Notes: generated by a model not told the origin, from the letters alone. DNA of 64,000 nucleotides from Hyalangium versicolor (GCF_020103695.1 NZ_JAHXBF010000006.1:434001-498000); one strand, 5' to 3'; positions 44,102-52,831 are shown, counted from the stretch's first letter. Translations and numbers: made by a program.

Positions 44102-44911
44102 TCAGTCGATCAGCGTGCGCACGACGGCTCGGACATGGAGGCGCACGCGCTCCCGCGCCGCGATGAGCGTGGAGGCATCCGCCGGGTCGTAGCCGAGGCA
44201 CAGCACCACATCGTCCTCGGGGGCGGCGCGCACACCCAGGCGCGCGTAGTTGAGCGTTCGCGAGACAGGCTCGCCCTCCATGTCCGGGGTGAAGCGTCCG
44301 AAGATGGGGGCGTGGGGGCTGCGGCCGGTGGCGGTCTCCTTGAGCGCGAAGAGGCGCCGTACGGCCTCCAGCGCGGCGGGGCGAGCCATGATGCGCTCCG
44401 GACGGGCCGGGCCAGCCAGCTCGCGCTCGATGAGGCGCAGGCAACCCCGGATGAACTCCACGTCCGTGATGACGAGCCCGTAGAGGTACCAGTCCTGGCA
44501 GGCCGCCTCGACGAGCCGCGCCTGGGCATCCTCGAGCCAGCCGAAGGAGGGGCAGGTGAACGTCTCGCAGATGGAGGCGCGGTACACGCCGCAATCGCGG
44601 AGATCCACGCCGCCCGTCACCTTCGGATGCCCCAGGCAACCCACGCGGCGCTGCTCCGCGTCGATGAAGCCCAACAGGGGGCACACGCGCACGGAGGGGA
44701 AGAGGGGAGGCTCCTTCCGGGACTCCAGCGCGTCGCGGGCGGCGGCATGCCAGGCCTCGCGCTCTCGAGGCACATCGCGCATGCGGGCGGTCTGCTCCGC
44801 GAGCCGCTCGGTCAACGCCGCCCGGGAGTGATCCCGGAAGTTGTAGAGCCCACAGCAGGCACCGCAGGAGGCACCCCGCCCGGGCTGGCACAGGTGGAAG
44901 GAGACGGACAC
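44102..44911 (-). CDS. Cys-rich protein with N-terminal CGACC cluster
   Basis: 269 residues, cytoplasmic. The N-terminus has FHLCQPGRGASCGACCGLYN, and further cysteines follow at VRVCPLLGFID, VGCLGHPK, LRDCGVYRASICETFTCPSF. This pattern resembles YkgJ-type (CxxCxxCC) metal- or cluster-binding proteins, but it is longer. The rest is helical with no recognised domain. I judge it a conserved protein that binds zinc or an iron-sulphur cluster; this is an inference. It lies 19 bases upstream of the next reverse-strand stop codon and may share a transcript with the acyl-CoA dehydrogenase. Confidence 0.72.
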   Translation of the reverse strand: MSVSFHLCQPGRGASCGACCGLYNFRDHSRAALTERLAEQTARMRDVPREREAWHAAARDALESRKEPPLFPSVRVCPLLGFIDAEQRRVGCLGHPKVTGGVDLRDCGVYRASICETFTCPSFGWLEDAQARLVEAACQDWYLYGLVITDVEFIRGCLRLIERELAGPARPERIMARPAALEAVRRLFALKETATGRSPHAPIFGRFTPDMEGEPVSRTLNYARLGVRAAPEDDVVLCLGYDPADASTLIAARERVRLHVRAVVRTLID

Positions 44912-44930
44912 AGTCCCTCCATTTATACGC

Positions 44931-46736
44931 TCAGAACCATCCTGGCTGCATGCGCGTATAGGAGTCCTCGCACGAGCGGCAGAGCTCCACGAGGTGGGGC
45001 ACGCGAGGCACCTCGACGGCGAACCAATACTGAGCGGCGCACAGCTTGCCTTCGTAGAAGTCCCGGCCCTCGCCTCCCCGGCCGAGCCCCTCCCGGGCCG
45101 CCGCTGCCTGGGCCAGCCAGCGCCAGGCCACGGCCATGATGGAGAACAGCTCCATGTAGTCCGCGCTGTGGCGCAGCATCTGCTCCACCTCGCCGGACAT
45201 GCCCATGGCGCCGAGCGACAGCGTCAGCTCCGTCACCGCACTCAGGGTGCGCTCCATGCTCTCGCACCAGCCTGGGTCCACGCCGGCCTTGCGGGCGCGG
45301 GCCACCGTGGCGGCCACCTCTTCGGAGAAGATGCGCAGCGCCTCGCCTCCGGCGGCCACCACCTTGCGGCCGAGCAGATCCAGCCCCTGGATGCCGGTCG
45401 TGCCCTCGTGGATGCTGTTGAGCTTCTGGTCGCGCAGCCACGCCTCGGGCAGGTACTCGCTCGAGTAGCCGTAGCCGCCGTGCACCTGGAGCGCCAGCGC
45501 GTTGGCCTCGTAGCCCTTCTCCGCGGGGAACGTCTTGGCCACCGGAGTGAGCAGATCCAGCAGGAGCCCCGCGCGCCGCCGCGACTCCTCGTCCTGTGCG
45601 TGCGTGGCGAGGTCCGCTTGTTGCGAGGCGGTCAGCAGCAGCGACAGCCCGCCCTCGACGATGGCCTTCTGGCGCAGCAGCATCCGGCGCACGTCCGCGT
45701 GCTCGATGATGGGAGTCTGCGGCTGGGTGACGTCCTTGGCCGAGGAGGCTCGGCCCTGGGGGCGGTTGCGCGCGTAGTCCAGCGCCTCGTGGTAGGCCAC
45801 GGACGCGGTGGAGACGGCATTGAGGCCCACCATGATGCGCGCCTCGTTCATCATCTGGAACATGCAGGCCAGGCCGCGGTTCTCGGCCCCCACGAGCCAG
45901 CCCCGGCAGTCTCCCGCCTCGCCATAGCTGAGCACGCAGCTGGGCAGGCCCTTCCAGCCGATCTTGTGGATGACGCCAGCCACCTGGACATCGTTGTCCA
46001 CCAGCCGGCCGCCCTCGGGACGGCGCGTGGGGACGGCGAAGAGCGAGATGCCGCGCGTGCCGGGCAGGGCTCCGTCGATGCGGGCGAGCGTGAGGTGCAC
46101 CACGTTCTCGGTGAAGTCCTGGTCCGCGCCGCTGATGAAGATCTTCGAGCCGGAGATGCGGTAGCTGCCATCCGGCATGGGCGTGGCGCGCGTCTTCACG
46201 TCCGCGAGGCTGCTGCCGGCCTGCGGCTCGGTGAGGGCCATGGTGCCGGTCCACTCGCCGCTGTAGAGGCGGGACATGAAGTGCTCGCGCAGCCAGGGCG
46301 TGCCGAACACCTCGAGCAGGTGCGCCGCGCCGATGGTGAGCCCCGCGTAGCCGTAGACGCTGAGGTTGCCCGCCATGAGGTACGACGAGGCCACCGAGGC
46401 GATCGTCATGGGCAGCTGCTGTCCGCCCACCTCGGGAGGCCGCGTGGCCGTGAGCAGTCCCAGCTCCACCATCTGGGGATAGAGCCGGCGCATGAGCGGG
46501 TGCACGTGGACGCGCCCATCGCGGAAGGAGGGCGGCTCGGCATCCAGCAGCCGGTAGGTGGGGAAGAGCACTTCGCGGGCGAAGCGGCGCACGTTGCCCA
46601 GCAGCAAGTCGAAGGTCTCCCGCGAGTGTTCGGAGAAGGCGGGCAGGGTGCAGAGGCTCGCGGCGTCGAGCACCTCGAAGAGCTGGAAGTCGACGTCACG
46701 ATCGGACAGGAGCGGATTGGAGCTGGCGGAGGTCAC
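44931..46736 (-). CDS. Acyl-CoA dehydrogenase (long, about 600-residue type)
   Basis: 601 residues. This FAD enzyme introduces the first double bond in fatty acyl-CoA oxidation. Motifs include GTMALTEPQAGSSLADVKTR (FAD contact), YRISGSKIFISGAD, MFQMMNEARIMVGLNAV, and the catalytic Glu in SIHEGTTGIQGLDLLGRK. The additional C-terminal domain of about 130 residues (from GGEALRIFSEEVAATVARAR) marks the long subgroup that includes FadE5-like enzymes. It should act in fatty-acid breakdown, but chain preference is unknown. Confidence 0.94.
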   Translation of the reverse strand: MTSASSNPLLSDRDVDFQLFEVLDAASLCTLPAFSEHSRETFDLLLGNVRRFAREVLFPTYRLLDAEPPSFRDGRVHVHPLMRRLYPQMVELGLLTATRPPEVGGQQLPMTIASVASSYLMAGNLSVYGYAGLTIGAAHLLEVFGTPWLREHFMSRLYSGEWTGTMALTEPQAGSSLADVKTRATPMPDGSYRISGSKIFISGADQDFTENVVHLTLARIDGALPGTRGISLFAVPTRRPEGGRLVDNDVQVAGVIHKIGWKGLPSCVLSYGEAGDCRGWLVGAENRGLACMFQMMNEARIMVGLNAVSTASVAYHEALDYARNRPQGRASSAKDVTQPQTPIIEHADVRRMLLRQKAIVEGGLSLLLTASQQADLATHAQDEESRRRAGLLLDLLTPVAKTFPAEKGYEANALALQVHGGYGYSSEYLPEAWLRDQKLNSIHEGTTGIQGLDLLGRKVVAAGGEALRIFSEEVAATVARARKAGVDPGWCESMERTLSAVTELTLSLGAMGMSGEVEQMLRHSADYMELFSIMAVAWRWLAQAAAAREGLGRGGEGRDFYEGKLCAAQYWFAVEVPRVPHLVELCRSCEDSYTRMQPGWF

Positions 46737-46781
46737 GAGGGGTAACCTGATACGAAGAGGGGCCGGGCCGCCAGCCGGAAT

Positions 46782-47066
46782 TCATCGCTCCACGTGTACG
46801 CCCTTCCAGAAGGCCACATGGTTGCGGAGGTGCCAGGCCGCGTCCTTGGGCGCCGGGTAGCACCAGGCCGCGTCCTTGTTCACCTGCCCGTCCACCACCA
46901 CGTCGTAGTAGCTGGCCACGCCCTTCCAGGCGCACGTGGTGTGCGTGGGGCTGGCTCGCAGGCACGCGTGCTGTACGGATTCGGGAGGGAAGTAGACGAT
47001 GCCCTCCACCAGCTCGTACCGCTCACTCTCCGCGAGCACGGTCCCGTTCCACGTTGCTTTCGCCAT
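46782..47066 (-). CDS. DUF427 protein
   Basis: 94 residues, the standard size for a single DUF427 domain. Pattern: MAKATWNGTVLAESERYELV, EGIVYFPPESV, THTTCAWKGVASYYDVVVDG and the last part AWCYPAPKDAAWHLRNHVAF. The family is a small beta-tandem fold of unknown function. The ATG at 47066 is supported by a GAGGGGGG ribosome site; the longer frame is antisense-like Arg/Pro sequence. Confidence 0.92.
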   Translation of the reverse strand: MAKATWNGTVLAESERYELVEGIVYFPPESVQHACLRASPTHTTCAWKGVASYYDVVVDGQVNKDAAWCYPAPKDAAWHLRNHVAFWKGVHVER

Positions 47067-47280
47067 GTGGCCCCCCTCGTCCATGTCATCTTCTCGGATC
47101 CCCGGTTCGGTGCCAGCTCGGTCTGCCCCTTCTGTCAACTCCTGCGGGGAGTCTCCCGACAGCCCGGCGGACGAGGGAGCACGGGCATGAGGCCGGACAG
47201 GCAGGCGGAGCATCCCCATCTTTTGGGAAGACACAGGCCCTCGAGGGCCACGGTTTCGCACTCGCAAGGGAGGTCACGTC

Positions 47281-47481
47281 ATGCTCGTCGTGTGGTCCAT
47301 CGTGTTGGGGGTTCTCTTCTTCGTGGGGCTGCTGGTGGTCACGATCCTCTTTGGCGCCGCGGCGAATGCGCACGAGAAGGAGGCGCAACTGCGCACCGAG
47401 CGGGAGCGGAGCGACGGGTTGACGGGGGACGTCACCTCCGACACGCCTCATCCGATCCACCAGCGTTACCTCGAAGCCTGA
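47281..47481 (+). CDS. Small single-helix membrane protein
   Basis: 66 residues with a good AGGGAGGT ribosome site. One membrane helix (VVWSIVLGVLFFVGLLVVTI) is followed by a charged cytoplasmic tail (HEKEAQLRTERERSDG). No family is recognised. It is divergent from the DUF427 gene and convergent with the FRG gene. Confidence 0.65.
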   Translation: MLVVWSIVLGVLFFVGLLVVTILFGAAANAHEKEAQLRTERERSDGLTGDVTSDTPHPIHQRYLEA

Positions 47482-47503
47482 GAGCCCGAGCGCGGGGCGT
47501 GGC

Positions 47504-48313
47504 TCAACCCTGCGGCGCGCTGTAGTAGCGCCGCAGCCAGCGGCTCAGGCCGTCCAGGCCTGGGAAGAGCACGCGCTCCGTCACGTTCGCCTGGTCCAGC
47601 TTGTCCCGCACCTCCCACTTGAGGGCGGCCGGGACGATGAGCCGGTGCACGCCGCGCTTCTGGCTCTCCAGGAAGGTGTCCAAGCGCAGCAGCGGGCCGT
47701 TCATCACCGAGAAGAGCGCGAACTGGTTCACGATCCGGGCATCCAGCGAGGGAGGCTCGAAGAAGAGCACGAAGGGGTGCTTCGTCATCCGATCGAACGT
47801 GGACAGGTCCCCGGCCACCTCCGCGAGCATCTCCGCGGTGAAGACGTCCGCGCCTTCCTCGCGGAGCTCGGCCTGGAGCGGCTTGGGAAGCAACCGGTTG
47901 GTCTCACGGTAGTCCACGCACCACACCGCGCCGTCCACGTCGTACAGCTCCGGATCCTCCGTCAGGAAGTGGAGCGCGACATGGGGACTGAACGTCCAGT
48001 CCAGTAGCCGCGTGGGCAGCCCGTGATGCTGGGCCAGCGCCAGCCAGTCCCAGACTGACTCACAAGGTTGGGTGCCGTCGCGCGCGTACTTGCGGAAGGC
48101 GCGCAGCAGATCCCTCTCGTGAGGAACGAAGGAGCCCTGGTGGCGGTTGAGCGAGGTGGACAGATCATGCTGGGCGTCCGGCACACCCCGGAAGACGAAG
48201 CTCGGGCGGAAGCGGCGGATCTGCTCGTTCCACGAGCCCGAGAAGAGCGCTTCCTGCAACTCGATCCAGCTGTCGACGCGGTGCTCTTTCACGGCCGTGG
48301 CACCAGTATTCAC
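47504..48313 (-). CDS. FRG-domain protein
   Basis: 269 residues from GTG 48313, preceded by GGAGGCGGG. The FRG domain shows FVFRGVPDAQHDLSTSLNRH (the F-x-F-R-G core), LALAQHHGLPTRLLDWTFSP with HVALHF, and later LFFEPPSLDARIVNQFALFS. FRG proteins resemble ADP-ribosyltransferase-like folds and are often found on mobile or defence regions. Function is unknown. No associated toxin-antitoxin partner is clear, although the Cys-rich miniprotein lies just upstream on the same strand. Confidence 0.87.
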   Translation of the reverse strand: MNTGATAVKEHRVDSWIELQEALFSGSWNEQIRRFRPSFVFRGVPDAQHDLSTSLNRHQGSFVPHERDLLRAFRKYARDGTQPCESVWDWLALAQHHGLPTRLLDWTFSPHVALHFLTEDPELYDVDGAVWCVDYRETNRLLPKPLQAELREEGADVFTAEMLAEVAGDLSTFDRMTKHPFVLFFEPPSLDARIVNQFALFSVMNGPLLRLDTFLESQKRGVHRLIVPAALKWEVRDKLDQANVTERVLFPGLDGLSRWLRRYYSAPQG

Positions 48314-48448
48314 TCCAGGCCCGCCTCCACCAGCGTGGAGGTTCCGGGATGCGTGCGCCAGCCCACAGAGGCAACGTTGGAGCGTGCACCACGCTACACC
48401 TACGGGGACGCCCGCCATCCCGGTCGCCCGCCCGTGCGGCGGACGGGC

Positions 48449-48685
48449 TTACGGCCGGCCGGAGTCGGCTGGCTGGTTGAAGGCATAGGAGTCCGCACCG
48501 GGGGCCTTGTCCTCCTGGAAGAGGGGGCACTTGGCGCAGGTGAAGCTCTCCCAGTCCTCGTGGACGGCGACATCCACGCACGCGCTGTAGTGGCGGCAGT
48601 GGACGTTGCGGTGCTCTTCGATGTGGAACTGTTCCGCCCGCCGGGGGAGGCGGAATGCGGTGGGTCGCGGCTGAGCGCAGGGCAT
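48449..48685 (-). CDS. Cys/His miniprotein
   Basis: 78 residues. A compact Cys/His pattern is visible: NVHCRHYSACVDVAV, then WESFTCAKCPLFQED, which matches a widespread small zinc-type motif (C-x2-Y-x2-C ... F-x-C-x2-C). The rest is low-complexity. The start codon is uncertain because no strong ribosome site is seen. It lies 135 bases upstream of the FRG gene on the same strand. Confidence 0.62.
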   Translation of the reverse strand: MPCAQPRPTAFRLPRRAEQFHIEEHRNVHCRHYSACVDVAVHEDWESFTCAKCPLFQEDKAPGADSYAFNQPADSGRP

Positions 48686-48815
48686 GGTCGATGACTCGCG
48701 TTTCGGTTGGATCCCCCTCGTTGCACACGGACCAACGGCTGGTGCGTCGCGTCATTCCCGAGGAGGTACGTCTCTCTCAACCGGCCAGCGCCGTCCGACC
48801 TTCCGGATGGGGCGG

Positions 48816-49427
48816 CTAGGTGCGGCGGCTGGCGCCAGCCCTGCGTGCGGCCTCGGCGAACACCTCGTACGGCTGGGCGCCCACCACGCGGAGGTTGCCC
48901 ACGAAGACGGTGGGGATGCCGCTGATGCCCAGGGCCATGCCCTCGGCGCGCAGCGCATCCACTCGGGCCTGGTACTCGGGCGAGTCCATGGCGGCGACCG
49001 CTTGCTGGGCGGACAGGCCGGCCTCCTCCGCCAGCCTCCCGAGGATCTCCGGGTTCTCGATGTCCTCGCCCCGGCTCCAGTAGGCCCGCATGACGGCCTC
49101 ACGGAACGGGTGCAGCCGGCCCTGGTCCCTTGCCCACTCGGCCAGCGCGATGGCTCGCCGGGTGTTGTTCATCAGGTTGCGCGGCTGGATGCCCGTAACG
49201 CCCTGCATCTGGGCCACCTGGAGCATCCGGGCAAACATCGCCTGGGAGCGGCCGGGGAAGAGCCGCTCCATGAGGATGCCTCCGGGCGGCGTCTCGGGAC
49301 GCAGCTCGTAGCCTCGCCAGTCCAACTCCACGTCGTACTCTGCTTGCAGCCTGACCAGGCTGCTCTGCTCCGCGATGAAGCAGAAGGGTCAGACGAAGTC
49401 CGAGTACAGGCGGATGGGTACAGCCAT
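48816..49427 (-). CDS. DsbA/FrnE-family selenoprotein (in-frame UGA at the active site)
   Basis: 203 residues if the in-frame TGA at codon 13 is read as selenocysteine. ATG 49427 has a perfect AAGGAGG ribosome site. The start reads MAVPIRLYSDFV-U-PFC, where DsbA/FrnE oxidoreductases have CPxC, so Sec13 replaces the first active-site Cys and Cys16 is kept. After the TGA the frame continues unbroken with family motifs: VELDWRGYELRPETPPGG, ARMLQVAQMQGVTG, the Asn/Thr-rich segment RNLMNNTRRAIALAEWARD, and the cis-Pro loop GISGIPTVFVGN. A hairpin with a GGUC loop lies 26-43 bases after the TGA. Reading it as a pseudogene or as starting after the TGA would lose the whole active site. Confidence 0.82.
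49346..49363 (-). promoter_or_regulatory. Bacterial SECIS-like hairpin
   Basis: On the reverse strand GCAGCCT-GGTC-AGGCTGC forms a perfect 7-bp stem with the 4-base loop GGUC in the RNA. The loop begins 33 bases after the TGA. Bacterial SECIS elements have the apical loop roughly 16-37 bases after UGA and need a G in the first two loop positions; E. coli fdhF has GGUC in its loop. All three criteria are met. Confidence 0.8.
49389..49391 (-). other. Recoded TGA (selenocysteine codon 13)
   Basis: The trinucleotide tca on the + strand is TGA in the frame of the DsbA/FrnE gene. It falls exactly at the active-site Cys position, two residues before Cys16 (U-P-F-C). Confidence 0.8.
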
Positions 49428-49559
49428 GGGGGGCCTCCTTGGCGGCCCCTCCTCATACCTTTGTCACGCGCACGTTGCCAACCCTGCTCATCGAGCGGCC
49501 GGGCAGTTCGCACATTCCTTCACCCGGAGGGGACTTTCCCTGAAGATGCGCCCGTGTCC

Positions 49560-51359
49560 ATGCCTGCCCGATCGCCTTCGACATCTTCCTGCCGCCCGCT
49601 GGCGGTGCTGGCCCTGTGCGCCCTGTTCTTCGTGAGCGGCTGTACCGCCTTCAGCCGCGCCGTGAAGGAGGGAGACCAGTTCACCTCCGAGCACAAGTGG
49701 GCCGAGGCCGAGGCCGCCTACCTGCGCGCCCTCGCCGTGGATCCCGAGGCCTCCGAGGTGACGGTGAAGCTGCGCGCCATGCGCAAGAGCTGGAGCGAGG
49801 AGGTGTACGCGGAGGCCGAGCGCGTCCACGGCACGGGAGACCTGCCGGCGGCCCAGAAGCTGTTGGTCCGCGCGCTGGAGCTGGACGGGGAGAATGAGCC
49901 GGCGCGAGCGCTGCTGACGAAGACGTTGGATGCGCGGGTGGAGGCGGCGCAGAAGGCGCTGAAGGAGGAACGCCTGCAGGACGCGCGAGCGGAGTTCGAC
50001 GCGGTGCTGTCTGTCTCGCCGGACCACCCGGCGGCGCGCAAGGGGGTGGACGCGGTGCAGGTGGCGTGGGCGAAGCGCTGGTTCAAGACGGGGCAGCAGC
50101 TCGAGGAGGGCGGCAAGCTGGGCAACGCGCTGTTGGCGTACCTGCGCGCGGATCAGGAGCGGGTGGGGGCGACGGCGGCTCGGGAGCGGGCCGAGGCGGT
50201 GCGCCAGAAGCTGAGGGATGACGTGGCCTTCCTGGTGGTGGCCACGCCGGTGGAGGACAAGGCGGAGTCGCCGGATGTGGCGCAGCGGTTGGGGGCGGGG
50301 CGGCTGGCATCGATGCTGCCCAAGGAGGTGCCCATCCGGGTGGTGACGGAGGCGCCCGAGTCCAAGGTGGGAGTGAGGCTGGATCTGACGCTGGAGCGGG
50401 TGCTGCCGCTGAAGGTGGTGGAGCAGTCCCAGCGGAGCCAGCGGTACCTCGCGGGCAACCGCTCCGTGCCGAACCCAAGGCGCCGGCAGTACGAGGACAA
50501 GCTGCTCCAGTCCGAGCGGACGATGGAGGAGGTGGAGCGCAAGCAGGCGGTGGCGCTGCGTGACTACCTGCGGCGTCAGGCAGAGCTGAACACGGTGAGG
50601 CAGACGGCCGAGCGCTGCCGCGAGCGGGAGCGGCAGGCGTGTCTGAAGCTCATCCAGCAGTGTGGCGATGCAGCCAGCGAGCAGGAGAAGCCGGGCTCGG
50701 TGCCCGAGGAGTGCAACCCGTCGGCGTGCGCGACGCGGCAGTGCGGGCAGGAGGAGCAGTTGCTGGCGTCGAACGCGGCGGTGGTGCAGCAACTGGAGAA
50801 GGTGCTGGATGGGTCGCTGGAGCAGTCGGAGAACCAGCGGCGCGATGTGCAGCGGAACAGGGACCTGGTCTTCCGAGAGCCGATGACGGTGGAAGAGCCG
50901 ATGTACTCGGACTTCGTGTTCGACGTGGAGCTGCACCGGCTGACGGTGAAGGCCACGGTGACGTCGGTGCTGAGGGATCTGCTGGCGACGCAGGCGGTGC
51001 CGGCGCCGGTGACGCAGGACTACGACGTGATGCACGAGGACTACAGCCACAAGGGCTATGACCGGTACGGCGTGCTGGCGGACCCGGTGCAGCTGCGCAG
51101 CGAGTTGGAGCTGCGGGTGGACGTGGGAGACAAGGCGATGGGGGATCTGGCGAGGCGGGTGATGGAGCGCTTCGACGCGTACCGGCAGAAGCGGGTGGAG
51201 GACGCGCGGCGCGGCATGGTGCGACCCGGGGCGGAGGACGTGGTGGAGACCTCGGTGCGGGTGCTGCTGCTCACGGCGGACAAGCCGCCCGCGGACATCC
51301 TGCTGCCGGTGGCGCAGGCGCGAGGCCTCCAGCGTCCGGAGTCCATCCTCGGCAAGTGA
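49560..51359 (+). CDS. Large helical lipoprotein with TPR-like start
   Basis: 599 residues. The signal peptide ends in lipobox VSGC (about Cys27). TPR-like helices follow (GDQFTSEHKWAEAEAAYLRA, GDLPAAQKLLVRALELDGEN, KEERLQDARAEFDAVLSVSP) to about residue 185. The rest is long charged helix (coiled-coil-like RRQYEDKLLQSERTMEEVER), a Cys-rich insert (AERCRERERQACLKLIQQC, CNPSACATRQCG), and a beta-rich end. I do not recognise the whole. It is probably an outer-membrane or periplasmic scaffold. It is divergent from the selenoprotein gene, 132 bases apart. Confidence 0.75.
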   Translation: MPARSPSTSSCRPLAVLALCALFFVSGCTAFSRAVKEGDQFTSEHKWAEAEAAYLRALAVDPEASEVTVKLRAMRKSWSEEVYAEAERVHGTGDLPAAQKLLVRALELDGENEPARALLTKTLDARVEAAQKALKEERLQDARAEFDAVLSVSPDHPAARKGVDAVQVAWAKRWFKTGQQLEEGGKLGNALLAYLRADQERVGATAARERAEAVRQKLRDDVAFLVVATPVEDKAESPDVAQRLGAGRLASMLPKEVPIRVVTEAPESKVGVRLDLTLERVLPLKVVEQSQRSQRYLAGNRSVPNPRRRQYEDKLLQSERTMEEVERKQAVALRDYLRRQAELNTVRQTAERCRERERQACLKLIQQCGDAASEQEKPGSVPEECNPSACATRQCGQEEQLLASNAAVVQQLEKVLDGSLEQSENQRRDVQRNRDLVFREPMTVEEPMYSDFVFDVELHRLTVKATVTSVLRDLLATQAVPAPVTQDYDVMHEDYSHKGYDRYGVLADPVQLRSELELRVDVGDKAMGDLARRVMERFDAYRQKRVEDARRGMVRPGAEDVVETSVRVLLLTADKPPADILLPVAQARGLQRPESILGK

Positions 51360-51708
51360 CCCCAGGGGTACGCTCCCGGTGATCGGCTGAGAAAAGACCC
51401 GGCGCGGGGCTCTGTTGCCCCTGCGAAAGAGTCCGTACACCCAGCGCAGTGCGCAATACAGCGCTCCCTTCGAAATGAAATGAGGGGAATGCAACGCATT
51501 GGCACGCGCTGACCCTACTTGTTGAGTCACAGACCTGCTAGGTTGGGCTTCCCGCGCAGGAGGGCTGCCGGATCGTCCCAGAAATCCAGTTTCCCTGAGC
51601 CCATGCCGCCCTGCCTCTCGACCCTCCAGGCAGCCGGGCGGCAGGCGCTGACAAATCTTCTCCCCCTTTCGTTACCCAACGTGCTAGGTAGGGCCGAGGA
51701 GGCCCAAC
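51360..51708. other. 349-base gene-free region with repeated TGCTAGGT motif
   Basis: No gene is supported here. The region holds a 16-base direct repeat with two mismatches (ACCTGCTAGGTTGGGC at 51533-51548 and ACGTGCTAGGTAGGGC at 51679-51694), 146 bases apart. Each contains TG-C-TAGGT[T/A], which looks like an extended -10 promoter element, so two promoters for the downstream gene are possible. No matching -35 element is convincing. Confidence 0.45.
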
Positions 51709-52611
51709 GTGCCACACGATATTCTTCTTCCCGCGACCATGTTCGAACGCTGTGTCATCGCCCACGAGAGGAATCTGGAGATCGGGCGGCGCTACATCCA
51801 AGCGTTCGGGCTCAATCGAGGTGTGGATGCCATCGTGGCGGACATGAATGAGGGCCGTCTGCCTTGGGAGAAGGCTCAGCAGGTGCTCAGTCACATGCAC
51901 TACCTGGTCATCGAGTACATCACCCAGCGCGTGGGGCATACGCGCTTTGGCGCCCTGTACCGGGATCCCGAGTTCATGACCCTGCAGACGGACAGCCTGT
52001 CCGGTACCCTCCAGCGCCACGGCCCCTTCGCCCAGGAGCACTATTCGCGCGCCGTCGAGGGCTTTGCCTGGAACTCACTGCGCCTGTGGCACCTCGTGGC
52101 GCATGACAAGGGAGGGCGCCACATCTATGAGCCTACTCCCCAGGTTGCCGAGCTGATCCGGCGGTCGCCGCTCGAAAGCCCCTGGAGGACGCCTCGGTTG
52201 CCCGTGCAGTCCCTGCTGATGCTCGTGCCTCCCGAGGCGGAGCTCTCCCTCAAGGTGAAGGGCTTCCCCGCACGGAATGTCACCGAGATCTATGCCGTGG
52301 AGGCGCCCGCTCCCGGGCACCAGTGGGCCATCTGGGTCCATGCCCCCATCGATGATCGCATCGCCGAGTCCGTGTACGTCGAGCTCCTGTTCTCCCCGGA
52401 GGGGACCCTCGAGGAGAGCCTGTCGCGAGCCCATGACATGTTCCAGGAGAGCTCTCCCGCTGTCGAAGGCTGGAGGGATTGCGTGCGCTGGTTCGCGGGA
52501 GCCGTCCGCTACCTGATTGAAGGGGGATCCCAGCGGGAGCTCGTGCTCGCCACGCAGGATGGAAGAGCCGAGAAGCGCGTTCTCATCGGATTGACCGACG
52601 AGCTGCACTGA
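51709..52611 (+). CDS. Hypothetical protein
   Basis: 300 residues from a GTG start with GAGGAGG in front. There is no signal peptide or membrane helix. The first part is helical (MFERCVIAHERNLEIGRRYI, QAFGLNRGVDAIVADM), the middle has RLWHLVAHDKGGRHIYEPTP, and the second half is beta-rich (VTEIYAVEAPAPGHQWAIWV, RELVLATQDGRAEKRVLIGL). I do not recognise the family. It is monocistronic or followed by the tiny membrane ORF at 52722. Confidence 0.7.
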   Translation: MPHDILLPATMFERCVIAHERNLEIGRRYIQAFGLNRGVDAIVADMNEGRLPWEKAQQVLSHMHYLVIEYITQRVGHTRFGALYRDPEFMTLQTDSLSGTLQRHGPFAQEHYSRAVEGFAWNSLRLWHLVAHDKGGRHIYEPTPQVAELIRRSPLESPWRTPRLPVQSLLMLVPPEAELSLKVKGFPARNVTEIYAVEAPAPGHQWAIWVHAPIDDRIAESVYVELLFSPEGTLEESLSRAHDMFQESSPAVEGWRDCVRWFAGAVRYLIEGGSQRELVLATQDGRAEKRVLIGLTDELH

Positions 52612-52721
52612 GCACCTCGGCCCCCCTCTGGGTTGTGGGGACAGCAGGCGGGCGGCCGGGGTGCGCAATCGCAAAAAGGTGGCGCCGTAGAGCCAGATGA
52701 AGGGGCTCGGAGGAGGCCATC

Positions 52722-52823
52722 ATGAACTTCAATTACCTGATCCACGACAGCGACCTGAACTACCCTGCGATGTTCTTCGTCATTGCTGCCTACCTGGCGC
52801 TCATGGCGGCCTTCGTTCTCTAA
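52722..52823 (+). CDS. 33-residue single-helix membrane peptide
   Basis: A short ORF, MNFNYLIHDSDLNYPAMFFV followed by a hydrophobic helix to ALMAAFVL. The ribosome site GGAGGAGG lies about 6 bases before ATG 52722. One membrane helix fills its C-terminal half, with a polar N-terminus. The strong ribosome site and sharp polar-then-hydrophobic layout suggest a real small protein. Function is unknown. Confidence 0.55.
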   Translation: MNFNYLIHDSDLNYPAMFFVIAAYLALMAAFVL

Positions 52824-52831
52824 GGCGCCGC

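Noticed and set aside
48816..49331. Shorter DsbA-like protein starting after the TGA (GTG 49331)
   Set aside because: It lacks a ribosome site and the catalytic motif, while the full frame from 49427 has both plus a SECIS-like hairpin.
48816..49427. Reading the DsbA/FrnE gene as a nonsense-mutated pseudogene
   Set aside because: There is no other damage in the frame, the TGA is exactly at the Sec-compatible Cys position, and the GGUC-loop hairpin is correctly placed. It remains the main alternative if the genome lacks the selenocysteine machinery.
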